NCBI GenBank assembly: GCA_023475235.1
Contig: JAMCWG010000116.1
Span: 1-64,000, forward strand
Direction: 5' to 3'
Source: Chloroflexota bacterium
Lineage (GTDB): Bacteria; Chloroflexota; UBA6077; FW602-bin22; JAMCWG01
DNA length: 64,000 nt
Made by a program: the position numbers and the translations under genes. How positions within the stretch are numbered: position 1 is the first letter of the stretch; each line of letters starts with the position of its first letter. This document shows, in pieces, positions 57,545-64,000 of this stretch. The notes beneath the pieces were generated by a model. It ran no database searches. It had not been told where the DNA came from and worked only from the letters and a program-made list of their open reading frames with translations.

Positions 57545-57770
57545 GCCGGCCAGGTCGCTCTCCCAGACGATGGTGATGGGGTTGATACGATTGTATCAGC
57601 GCACACTCTCCAGGGTGCTTCCCCCGTCCTGTCGCTTCTATCCTACCTGCTCAGAGTATGGGTGGGAAGCGGTGCGCCGATATGGCGTGTGGCGCGGCGG
57701 GTGGCTGATTGTGAAGCGGTTAGCCAGGTGCCATCCGTTCAATCCTGGCGGTTACGATCCGGTCCGGTAG
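57504..57770 (+). CDS. yidD: Membrane protein insertion efficiency factor YidD
   Basis: An 88-residue protein. The core [42 protein letters not shown], then [17 protein letters not shown], is the YidD family's signature (CRFxPTCSxYxxxAxxxxGxxxGxxxxxxRxxRCxPxxxGGxDP). It attaches to the inner face of the membrane and assists YidC. ATG 57504 overlaps rnpA; a start at ATG 57570 (VMGLIRLYQ) would give the more usual 66 residues. It is followed after 41 bases by yidC. Confidence 0.93.
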   Translation: MMSQKPAGERAGCEPARSLSQTMVMGLIRLYQRTLSRVLPPSCRFYPTCSEYGWEAVRRYGVWRGGWLIVKRLARCHPFNPGGYDPVR

Positions 57771-57811
57771 CTTCACTTACACGGGCTGACAGGGGGTATA
57801 TTTAGGAATTT

Positions 57812-58687
57812 ATGGGTGAACTTTGGGCCGCAGTCATAAATACTCTTGCTGCAGGCCTGGTGTACTTTCATTCTACATTTGCTCAGTGGGGCTTGCCCGG
57901 CGGGTGGGCCCTCTCTATAGTCGCGTTCACGGTAGTAATCAGAATTTTGACTTTCCCGCTCACGTACCAGCAGCTCAAGTCCTCGCGCGCGATGCAGGAG
58001 CTCCAGCCGAAGCTAAGGGAGATCCAGAAGCAGTACGCCAAGGACAAAGAGAAGCAGATGCAGGAGCAGATGCGACTCTACAAAGAGCACGGTGTCAACC
58101 CCGCGCTGGGATGCGTGCCGATGCTCATCCAGATGCCAATATGGTTCGCGCTGTACCGTGCGCTGTATGAGCTGCCTCAGCTCTACCCCGATTTCGCACA
58201 GCCGTTTCTGTGGATTACGAATCTGGCCCAGCCGGAGGCCCTGTTAGCATGGCCACCGATGGGATGGCCGATACTGACCCTGTTCACGGGCATATCGCAG
58301 TGGGCGCTGCAAAAAATGATGACGCCCCACTCCGATGATCCACAGCAGCAGATGATGAACTCGATGATGCAGTTTATGCCGCTGATGTTTGTGTTCTTTG
58401 CATTCCAAGTGCCGGCAGGGCTGGTGCTATATTGGGCTACTTCAAACCTCTTTAGTCTGGTTCAACAGTACTTCATGACTGGATGGGGCTCGCTTCTCCC
58501 CGCTCGGCAGACCCTGGCTACTGCCGCGACCGGCGCTGGTATGACGGCCAGAGCATCATCCGCCATCGGGAGCGGCGCGGATGCCCAGGTGGCCAGCGGC
58601 AACCCTGGCAATGGCAGGGATGCCGGCGGCGATTCTGGCGAGGCGTCGGAGCGGTCGCGAAGGCGACGGGGGAGAAAAAAGAAGTAG
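57812..58687 (+). CDS. yidC: Membrane protein insertase YidC
   Basis: A 291-residue Oxa1/Alb3 family insertase of the short, Gram-positive style without the large periplasmic domain. About five helices: near 27-47 (GWALSIVAFTVVIRILTFPL, with the hydrophilic-groove Arg), 104-124 (GCVPMLIQMPIWFALYRALY), 150-170 and 185-215 (MQFMPLMFVFFAFQVPAGLV LYWATSNLFSLVQQ). The cytosolic coiled-coil loop (LQPKLREIQKQYAKDKEKQM QEQ) and a basic tail (RSRRRRGRKKK) that may bind ribosomes are present. ATG 57812 is the start. It works with YidD and the Jag protein encoded next. Confidence 0.95.
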   Translation: MGELWAAVINTLAAGLVYFHSTFAQWGLPGGWALSIVAFTVVIRILTFPLTYQQLKSSRAMQELQPKLREIQKQYAKDKEKQMQEQMRLYKEHGVNPALGCVPMLIQMPIWFALYRALYELPQLYPDFAQPFLWITNLAQPEALLAWPPMGWPILTLFTGISQWALQKMMTPHSDDPQQQMMNSMMQFMPLMFVFFAFQVPAGLVLYWATSNLFSLVQQYFMTGWGSLLPARQTLATAATGAGMTARASSAIGSGADAQVASGNPGNGRDAGGDSGEASERSRRRRGRKKK

Positions 58688-58770
58688 ACCAAGCAGGCTA
58701 CCAGGACCGGCCGTATAGAGGGCTGTCGGTTATAACTTCTAGTGAGCCCTGTGCTTCGAAGGAGGACGGT

Positions 58771-59436
58771 GTGGAAAGCCTGGAGATAACGGCCAAGAGT
58801 GTAAGAGAGGCGATAGAAATCGCGGTCGCCCGATTACAGGTCCCAGAGGATCGCCTCGAGATATCGATCCTTTCGGAGGGGAGTCGCGGCATACTAGGTA
58901 TTGGTGGAGAGAGCGCTCGAATCCTCGTTTCGGTCCGGGGGGCCGAGGCGGAGCCACCGTCCGCCGAGAGAATAAAAGAAGTGGCGCAGGAAGTCTTGCA
59001 GACGATCCTCGACGGCATGCACATTCCGGCCAGCGTCACGGTTCGTAAGCCTGCCGAGGCGGCAGGCCCCGACGAGGAGCCGGTAGTGCTGGACATAACC
59101 GGCGAGAATATGGGCATCCTGATCGGCCGGCGCGGCGAGACGCTTAGCTGTCTGCAGTTTCTCACCAACCTCATCGTGGGACGCCGGCTCCAGTACTGGC
59201 CCAGGGTAATAGTAGATGTCGAAGGCTACCGTCTGCGCCGGGAGGAATACCTGAGTGGACTGGCCCGGCGTGTTGCCGACCGGGTGCGCACCCGCAGGCA
59301 GCCCGTGACCCTCGACCCTATGCCAGCCCACGAGCGCCGGGTGGTGCATCTCGCGCTGCGGAACAGCCCGTACGTCACGACCGAGAGCATCGGCGAGGGT
59401 GACGAGCGCAGAGTAGTCATCTCCCCCAAAGCCTGA
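58771..59436 (+). CDS. jag: RNA-binding protein Jag (KhpB, SpoIIIJ-associated)
   Basis: A 221-residue protein. The Jag_N domain (MESLEITAKSVREAIEIAVA RL, then RGILGIGG) is followed by a KH domain with GILIGRRGETLSCLQFLTNL (GxxG loop GRRG), and an R3H domain, with PAHERRVVHLALRNSPYVTT ES. It binds RNA with KhpA and influences cell-envelope functions in other bacteria. GTG 58771 is chosen because AAGGAGG lies 5 bases before it; the longer open frame upstream overlaps yidC and is rejected. The order rnpA-yidD-yidC-jag is conserved across bacteria. Confidence 0.93.
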   Translation: MESLEITAKSVREAIEIAVARLQVPEDRLEISILSEGSRGILGIGGESARILVSVRGAEAEPPSAERIKEVAQEVLQTILDGMHIPASVTVRKPAEAAGPDEEPVVLDITGENMGILIGRRGETLSCLQFLTNLIVGRRLQYWPRVIVDVEGYRLRREEYLSGLARRVADRVRTRRQPVTLDPMPAHERRVVHLALRNSPYVTTESIGEGDERRVVISPKA

Positions 59437-59438
59437 CC

Positions 59439-60293
59439 TTGTCACCGCCGTTCTCTGGACTGGCATTCCTGGTCGTCGGGCATATCTGCCGCGACCTGAC
59501 GCCGGGCGGCGAGCGGCTCGGCGGATGCGCTGCCTACGCGGCGCTGACGGCCCATCGGCTGGGAGCGACGGTCAGGGTCGTCACCGCAGCGGGCCCGGAC
59601 CTCGCGCTGGACGACACATTCGACGGGATCGATGTCCGGTGCGCCCCCTCCGAGCGCACCACTACCTTCTGCAATATCTATTCCGACAACCGCCGCCGCC
59701 AGGTGCTGCTGGCCCAGGCTACGCCCATTCAGGACATTCCCCCCGAATGGCGAAAGGGCACCGTCGTCCTGTTGGGCCCTATCGCCCAGGAAGTACCCCC
59801 TGATTTGATCAAGCTTTTCTCTGATTCACTGGTGGCCGTCGCGCCCCAGGGCTGGATGCGGAAATGGGATGAGCGCGGGAACGTCCGGCAATGTCCCTGG
59901 CGGGATGCCGAATCGGTCCTGCGTCGGTCGGATGCCGCCATCTTGAGCGCCCACGACATGGGCGACGATTCTCAGTTGCTCGCCCAATATGCCCGGTGGG
60001 CGCGGCTGCTTGCAGTCACGCAGGGCCCCGCCGGGGCTACCGTGCACTGCCGGGGCCAGCGCGTGCATTGCCCGGCGTGGCCGGCTGTGGAGGCCGACCC
60101 AACCGGCGCGGGAGACGTCTTTGCGGCGGCGTTCTTGCTCCATCTGGCACGACGCGGTGACCCGCGGACTGCCGCCGACTTCGCCAACTGTGTGGCCAGC
60201 TTTGCCGTGGAGCGGCCCGGCCTGGCCGGCGTGCCCTCTTGGGAAGAGGTGAGGGAGCGATGGCGGCGCGGTGGAGAAAGCCTGCCCATCTGA
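59439..60293 (+). CDS. PfkB-family carbohydrate kinase
   Basis: A 284-residue sugar or nucleoside kinase. It opens FLVVGHICRDLTPGGERLGG CAAYAALTAHRLGATV and has the anion hole and catalytic Asp in VEADPTGAGDVFAAAFLLHL. The middle lacks a clear ribokinase monovalent-ion loop. TTG 59439 lies only 2 bases after the jag stop, so it is in the same transcript, an unusual guest in the rpmH-jag operon. ATP is the likely donor; the acceptor is unknown. A perfect hairpin at 60365-60394 lies after it and before the convergent htrA-like gene. Confidence 0.82.
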   Translation: MSPPFSGLAFLVVGHICRDLTPGGERLGGCAAYAALTAHRLGATVRVVTAAGPDLALDDTFDGIDVRCAPSERTTTFCNIYSDNRRRQVLLAQATPIQDIPPEWRKGTVVLLGPIAQEVPPDLIKLFSDSLVAVAPQGWMRKWDERGNVRQCPWRDAESVLRRSDAAILSAHDMGDDSQLLAQYARWARLLAVTQGPAGATVHCRGQRVHCPAWPAVEADPTGAGDVFAAAFLLHLARRGDPRTAADFANCVASFAVERPGLAGVPSWEEVRERWRRGGESLPI

Positions 60294-60364
60294 GCGCAGA
60301 CGGCGCGGCCAGGCGCGTTGACTTCGTAACGTGCAGCCGAGCCAAGTGAGCGAAAGCCGTCGCG

Positions 60365-60394
60365 TGAGCAGGCCGATTTGTATCGGCCTGCTCA
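60365..60394. terminator. Hairpin between convergent pfkB and htrA-like genes
   Basis: TGAGCAGGCCGAT (60365-60377) and ATCGGCCTGCTCA (60382-60394) pair perfectly over 13 bp around TTGT. On the plus strand it is followed by an AT-rich run (TATTATTGATT). It can terminate the rpmH-pfkB operon and perhaps act from both sides. Confidence 0.7.
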
Positions 60395-60410
60395 TATTAT
60401 TGATTGCTGG

Positions 60411-61592
60411 TTACTGCGAAGGCAGCGTGCCCAACGTCACTTTTATGCTCGTCTTTTGGTTGCCTCTGAGCACCGTCAGCGTGACCGTATCTCCCGGCTT
60501 GTGCGTGCTGATGGCCTTGGCCAGGTCGGAGTCTCCCACCAAAGGGGTGCCATCGATCTCGGTGATGACATCTTGCGCGCGAAGGCCGGCGGTAGCGGCA
60601 GGCGAGCCCGGAACGACTTGCTGGACGACCACGCCTGAGGTCTGGTTGATGCCCAACTGGGCGGCGATGGGGGGATTGAGCGGGACGTAGCTGACGCCCA
60701 TGAACGCGTGGACGACCTGCCCCGTGGCCACGAGCTGATCGGCGATCGGCTTCGCGGCGTTGATGGAGATAGCGAATCCGATGCCGACGGCCTGTACGCC
60801 CGGCTCTGCCTGGCCGGCGACCAGGGTGTTGATCCCGATCACCTGCGCGTCCAGGTTCAGCAAGGGCCCGCCTGAGTTCCCGGGATTGATGGGCGCGTCC
60901 GTCTGGACGACATCGAACAGGAACGGCCCTTGGCTGGTGGCTGCGCCCGGGATAGCAGAGCTGGACCCCGGCTCTTGGACGGTCCGGCCGAGGGCGCTCA
61001 CCGTGCCCTTGGTCACCGTGGGCCCGCCGGGAAGGGCAAGGGCATTGCCGATGGCTACCACCCAGTCGCCTATCTGCAGTTGGCTCGAGTCACCCAACTG
61101 GGCGATGGGCAGGTTGTCGCCGGTGATCTGGACCACCGCCAGGTCGGTCTGGGGGTCACGTCCGATCAGCTTGCCGTCGAACGACCTTCCGTCCGGCAGC
61201 GACACCAGCAGTTGCTGCGCCCCCTCGACGACGTGGTTGTTGGTCAGGACATGCCCTTGATTGTCGTAGATGACCCCGGAGCCGACACCTTGCGGCACGG
61301 CGAACGGGCGGTTGAACTGGTCGGTCTGGATCTGCTGACTGGTGATCTGCACGACGGATGGCCTGGCGGCTGCAGCCACATCGCGGATAGCGTTGCGGAA
61401 ATCGCCGTTCGTCGCCGCCACCGTGCTCCCAGAAGGCGCCTGCTGTGTGGTCGGCGCGACGGCCGCGGCAGGAGGCGCAGCGGTGACGCCCGTCGGTGCG
61501 ATGCTGGCTAACTGGCAGCCGGCACCGAACAGGACGATCATCATCGCTACGAGCAACACCGCCGCAAATCCTCGGAAACCGTGAGTCTTCAT
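60411..61592 (-). CDS. HtrA/DegP-like serine protease lipoprotein
   Basis: A 393-residue protease. The signal sequence (AAVLLVAMMIVLFGAGCQLA) has a lipobox LFGAGC. The trypsin-like domain carries His in HVLTNNHVVEGAQQLLVSLP, Asp in GRDPQTDLAVVQITG and Ser in INPGNSGGPLLNLDAQVIG. One PDZ domain follows (about 290-390, VVQQVVPGSPAATAGLRAQD VITEIDGTPL). It degrades misfolded proteins outside the membrane. ATG 61592 is set by AAGGAGGACGAA. The next upstream gene on this strand is an S41 protease, ending 75 bases before it. Confidence 0.95.
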   Translation of the reverse strand: MKTHGFRGFAAVLLVAMMIVLFGAGCQLASIAPTGVTAAPPAAAVAPTTQQAPSGSTVAATNGDFRNAIRDVAAAARPSVVQITSQQIQTDQFNRPFAVPQGVGSGVIYDNQGHVLTNNHVVEGAQQLLVSLPDGRSFDGKLIGRDPQTDLAVVQITGDNLPIAQLGDSSQLQIGDWVVAIGNALALPGGPTVTKGTVSALGRTVQEPGSSSAIPGAATSQGPFLFDVVQTDAPINPGNSGGPLLNLDAQVIGINTLVAGQAEPGVQAVGIGFAISINAAKPIADQLVATGQVVHAFMGVSYVPLNPPIAAQLGINQTSGVVVQQVVPGSPAATAGLRAQDVITEIDGTPLVGDSDLAKAISTHKPGDTVTLTVLRGNQKTSIKVTLGTLPSQ

Positions 61593-61666
61593 TTCGTCCT
61601 CCTTCACTCTAATAGCCTCTCCAATTAAAATAATGGCGCGCCGCACGGCAATCGTTGCCCAATTCC

Positions 61667-62932
61667 CTACTGTGGGGTTGTGCTCTGGGTCAGCTCTTGC
61701 AGGGCCCGCAGCAGTTGGGTATCCTGGCTGGCCTGGAGCTGCTCCGGCGTGAGGCTGCTCTCTTCTTCGGGGATGAGCGGGACTGCGTCCGGGGGCAGCG
61801 CCACCTGGATGTTGGGTACGATGCCGTGGTGCCATATCTGGTGTCCGTCCGGCGTCAGCCACTCTGAAGTTCCCAGCAGGACCGCCGACCCGTCGCTCAG
61901 GTTGTATTGTGTGAGCACGGTGCCGGTGCCGAAGGTAATCGTTCCCACCAGTGGGGCGCGCTTATGGTCCTGTATGGCCCCGGCCACGACCTCTGCCGAG
62001 CTGGCGCTGCCTTCGTTGACCAGGACGACCAGCGGGTCATCGAGGGCCACGCCGCCTGATTGCACGGGAAACGGCCTTGTGTGGCCCTGCGCGTCCCGCT
62101 CGAGAAGAACGTTCCCATCCCGCAGGAACTGGCTGGCCGTCCCGACAGCTTCCTGCAGCAGGCCGCCCGGATTGTTTCGCAGGTCGAGGATGAGGCCCGT
62201 CGCGCCGGCGGCGTGGGCAGCGTTGATGGCTGCCACGAGCTGATCGGTGCTGTGCTCGCCGAATTCGCTGACCTGCACGTGAGCGACGGTGGTGCCCGGC
62301 AGCGTCGCCCAGGAGACCATCGGCACCTTCACTTCGGCACGGACGATGGTGATATTGGTGAGGCTGGTCTCCCCACGATGAATCACGGTCAAAGTCACGC
62401 TGGTGCCCGGCTTACCGCGCACCAGGGAAACGATCTGGTCCAGCGAGAGGCTCGATACGTCCTGGCCGTCGACTCGAACGATAGTGTCTCCGGGGCGCAG
62501 GCCTGCCTTTTGAGCAGGAGACCCAGGAATTGGGGCTACGATGGTGGGCCGGCCATTGCGCACTCCGAGCTCGGCGCCGATCCCTTGGAGCTGTCCGGAC
62601 AGGGATTCCTGCTCTGACTTCAAGTCCTGGGGCGAGAGAAAGCGGGTGTGGCCCACATCTCCGAGTGAGGCGAGCATTCCCTGAATGGCCCCGTAGGTCA
62701 TTTGGACGGGGTTGATTGCGCTCCGGTCGACGTAGTGCTGCTGGACCAGGTCCCACGTCTCCCAGAATATGCTGAAAGTGGAGGCAACATCGGGGGGCTC
62801 GAATACGAGCGTGCCGGGGAGCACGCCGGCACGCTCGGCCGAGACACCGCCAACAAAGCCTCCACCGAGCAAAATCAAGGCGGCGATGAGGGCCAGCAAA
62901 ACGCGTATTCTGGGCTTGTGTAGCTGCTTCAT
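61667..62932 (-). CDS. S41-family peptidase (CtpA-like) with altered active site
   Basis: A 421-residue protein: signal-anchor (VLLALIAALILLGGGFVGGV), N-terminal helical region (FWETWDLVQQHYVDRSAIN), PDZ domain (about 105-190, GIGAELGVRNGRPTIVAPIP GSPAQKAGLRPGDTIVRVDG) and the S41 core with VLVNEGSASSAEVVAGAIQD H holding the nucleophile Ser. In classic Tsp/CtpA the partner Lys is in FGKGTVQ; here the same place reads ITFGTGTVL, so the Lys is replaced by Thr. It may use another general base or be inactive. ATG 62932 follows CAGGTGAAG. Confidence 0.88.
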   Translation of the reverse strand: MKQLHKPRIRVLLALIAALILLGGGFVGGVSAERAGVLPGTLVFEPPDVASTFSIFWETWDLVQQHYVDRSAINPVQMTYGAIQGMLASLGDVGHTRFLSPQDLKSEQESLSGQLQGIGAELGVRNGRPTIVAPIPGSPAQKAGLRPGDTIVRVDGQDVSSLSLDQIVSLVRGKPGTSVTLTVIHRGETSLTNITIVRAEVKVPMVSWATLPGTTVAHVQVSEFGEHSTDQLVAAINAAHAAGATGLILDLRNNPGGLLQEAVGTASQFLRDGNVLLERDAQGHTRPFPVQSGGVALDDPLVVLVNEGSASSAEVVAGAIQDHKRAPLVGTITFGTGTVLTQYNLSDGSAVLLGTSEWLTPDGHQIWHHGIVPNIQVALPPDAVPLIPEEESSLTPEQLQASQDTQLLRALQELTQSTTPQ

Positions 62933-63115
62933 CTTCACCTGAAGCATAACAGAATAAAGGAACTGCTCGTGATCTATGTGCAGGAGAGATTAAATAGACC
63001 AAACGCTGGGCCAGAGTGCAATAAGCACAGAGGCCAAGTCCCCAGTAATATTATACAACATTGTCCGGCCCGCACCTTCGAATGTTATGGCCCTGGCGTT
63101 CATTACCCTGTCCGT

Positions 63116-63129
63116 CGCCTGATCAGGCG
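63116..63129. promoter_or_regulatory. 14-bp perfect palindrome
   Basis: CGCCTGATCAGGCG is fully self-complementary and lies about 200 bases before the TIM-barrel gene. It is a candidate operator for a dimeric regulator. Confidence 0.45.
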
Positions 63130-63255
63130 GAGATCAGGCCGTCGATCGCAAAGCCCCAACGCCGCTGGCTGGAAGCCTCACCTAAACTAAAGCCAAAGTG
63201 AAACTCGCGTGGTTTTCCCGGGATTCCATGTAGATCCCACCTTAGCTTTGGTTTA

Positions 63256-63282
63256 GTGTGCGCACACGAGATAGAGTACAAT
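63256..63282 (+). promoter_or_regulatory. Palindromic operator overlapping a probable promoter
   Basis: GTGTGCGCACAC (63256-63267) is a perfect 12-bp palindrome, and TACAAT at 63277-63282 is a good -10 box, 49 bases before GTG 63332. The palindrome falls where the -35 should be, so a bound protein would control start-up. Confidence 0.5.
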
Positions 63283-63331
63283 ACGCAGAGGGCAGCGAAA
63301 TTATGACTGAGTCACGAGGAGGAAGACTACG

Positions 63332-64000
63332 GTGAAGGTAGGCATACACGCCGGTGCCCAGGATATCAAAGGGCTGATCGAGTTCTGCAAGCGCATCAAT
63401 GTCGATGAAATCTGCCTTTCAGCGTCGTCTATCGACGGCTACAAACAGAACGGCTACCCGGACCCGGCCAGCCTGAAGCGGGTCATCGACGCTCTGAACA
63501 AGGCGGGGATTAACGTGCCGACGATGAACATCGGCCGCCCAAGCCCGGCAGCGCTGCTGGGGGAGCTTTCGGCTCGCGGCGAGGCGGAAGCATTCCGGCG
63601 GACGGTCCAGGTGGTGGGCGAGGCGGGCGTGTACAGCGCGCTGTACTACAACCGCGCGCCGGCTCCGGCGCCCGGGATTTCAGAGGAAGAGCAGTGGGTC
63701 CGGATGCTCGCCTTCTTTCGACCGATTATCGAACAGGCTGAGAAGTCCGGTCTGCGGCTGGCCGCCCACGCTTACTACATCCCCGGCACCATGCTCGTCT
63801 GGGACGAGGCCACCAACTGGCGGTTTTTCGAGGCCCTGCCCAGCGAGTACAATGCACTCACCTACTGCACCAAAATGTACATGGGCGGCGACGACGTATA
63901 CGAGACCATTCCCGCCTACGGCGACAAGATCGTCTTCGCTCACGCCCGCGACTTGAAGCGCAGCGTGGGGACGGACTACTGGCTCCGCTACGATGAGACG
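63332..64000 (+). CDS. Sugar isomerase/epimerase-like TIM barrel, possibly mannonate-dehydratase-like (cut by window edge)
   Basis: The first 223 residues of a TIM-barrel enzyme: GTG start 63332 after GAGGAGGAAG. It reads KVGIHAGAQDIKGLIEFCKR, NVPTMNIGRPSPAALLGELS, LRLAAHAYYIPGTMLVWDEA and KIVFAHARDLKRSVGTDYWL, the layout of xylose-isomerase-like or UxuA-type enzymes with metal-ligand His and Glu/Asp at strand ends. The frame stays open to the window edge. Upstream palindromes suggest regulation by its substrate. A sugar-acid catabolic role fits other enzymes in the window; the specific reaction is not determinable. Confidence 0.7.
   Translation, partial: MKVGIHAGAQDIKGLIEFCKRINVDEICLSASSIDGYKQNGYPDPASLKRVIDALNKAGINVPTMNIGRPSPAALLGELSARGEAEAFRRTVQVVGEAGVYSALYYNRAPAPAPGISEEEQWVRMLAFFRPIIEQAEKSGLRLAAHAYYIPGTMLVWDEATNWRFFEALPSEYNALTYCTKMYMGGDDVYETIPAYGDKIVFAHARDLKRSVGTDYWLRYDET

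Larger units (their letters stand above)
62933..63331. other. Divergent regulatory region with palindromes
   Basis: About 400 bases without a gene. They hold two perfect palindromes (63116-63129 and 63256-63267) and an imperfect inverted repeat (63182-63198 with 63241-63256), all upstream of the TIM-barrel gene. The stretch looks like a transcription-factor-controlled promoter region. Confidence 0.6.

Noticed and set aside
56037-57770. Chromosomal replication origin beside rpmH-rnpA
   Set aside because: No dnaA gene and no cluster of TTATCCACA-type boxes was seen in the upstream gap.
1-64000. tRNA, rRNA, tmRNA or CRISPR arrays
   Set aside because: I scanned for TTCRA-type tRNA arms, conserved rRNA stretches and evenly spaced direct repeats and found none convincing. 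A tRNAscan or Infernal run would be decisive.

Overview
The window is a high-GC stretch of a bacterial chromosome, most likely from an uncultured Chloroflexota lineage (inference). The grounds are secreted proteins and lipoproteins with long Thr/Pro linkers, a BaeRF3-like protein, many URO-D, MtmB, enolase-superfamily, RraA and amidohydrolase catabolic genes, frequent GTG/TTG starts, and short palindromic repeats scattered between genes. I see no tRNA, rRNA, CRISPR array or prophage.

Layout. 1-2 kb: debris (start of an IS630 transposase, C-terminal stub of a metallo-beta-lactamase-fold protein, a DUF4386 protein, a flavodoxin, a broken membrane gene). 2-10.4 kb: URO-D family protein, enolase-superfamily enzyme, lipoprotein, MFS exporter, BaeRF-like protein, large BNR-repeat protein closed by a clear terminator. 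10.5-15 kb: DUF2795, two coupled GT9 glycosyltransferases, an orphan ABC solute-binding lipoprotein. 15.3-16.3 kb: a truncated DDE-type IS. 16.5-20.6 kb: CitE/HpcH-like lyase, overlapping cation/proton antiporter and P-II-like genes, MFS. 20.9-24.6 kb: greA-lysS-serS with a consensus promoter, a terminator in the greA leader, and a MITE between lysS and serS. 24.6-29.6 kb: a minus-strand cluster (ABM-like, gamma-glutamyltransferase, small membrane protein, MtmB-like methyltransferase with Lys in place of pyrrolysine, secreted protein). 29.8-32.8 kb: hsp20-lon. 32.9-34.3 kb: a frameshifted IS next to a nuclease-like remnant. 34.4-38.8 kb: RraA-like, DinB, amidohydrolase, second enolase-superfamily enzyme. 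39-44 kb: two secreted dockerin proteins (a subtilase and a beta-propeller). 44-48.5 kb: membrane protein, MFS, ribokinase, radical SAM, DUF4177. 48.5-56.9 kb: geranylgeranyl-reductase/NDH-2 fusion, RlpA-like protein, dCTP deaminase, two related membrane proteins, MTA phosphorylase, anchored protein. 56.9-60.3 kb: rpmH-rnpA-yidD-yidC-jag-pfkB from a perfect sigma-70-type promoter. 60.4-62.9 kb: HtrA and S41 proteases. 63.3 kb to the end: a sugar isomerase/epimerase-like TIM barrel cut by the window edge.

How it fits together. Core gene-expression functions (greA-lysS-serS; rpmH to jag) sit among accessory catabolic enzymes acting on sugar acids, hydroxy acids, gamma-glutamyl compounds and possibly methylated amines, with MFS carriers and secreted or envelope proteins. 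The points most worth a second look are the non-pyrrolysine MtmB homologue beside gamma-glutamyltransferase, the two homologous MITE copies (one with a 9-bp target duplication), the greA leader attenuator, the GGR/NDH-2 fusion, and the dockerin pair sharing a nearly identical 74-bp 3' end.
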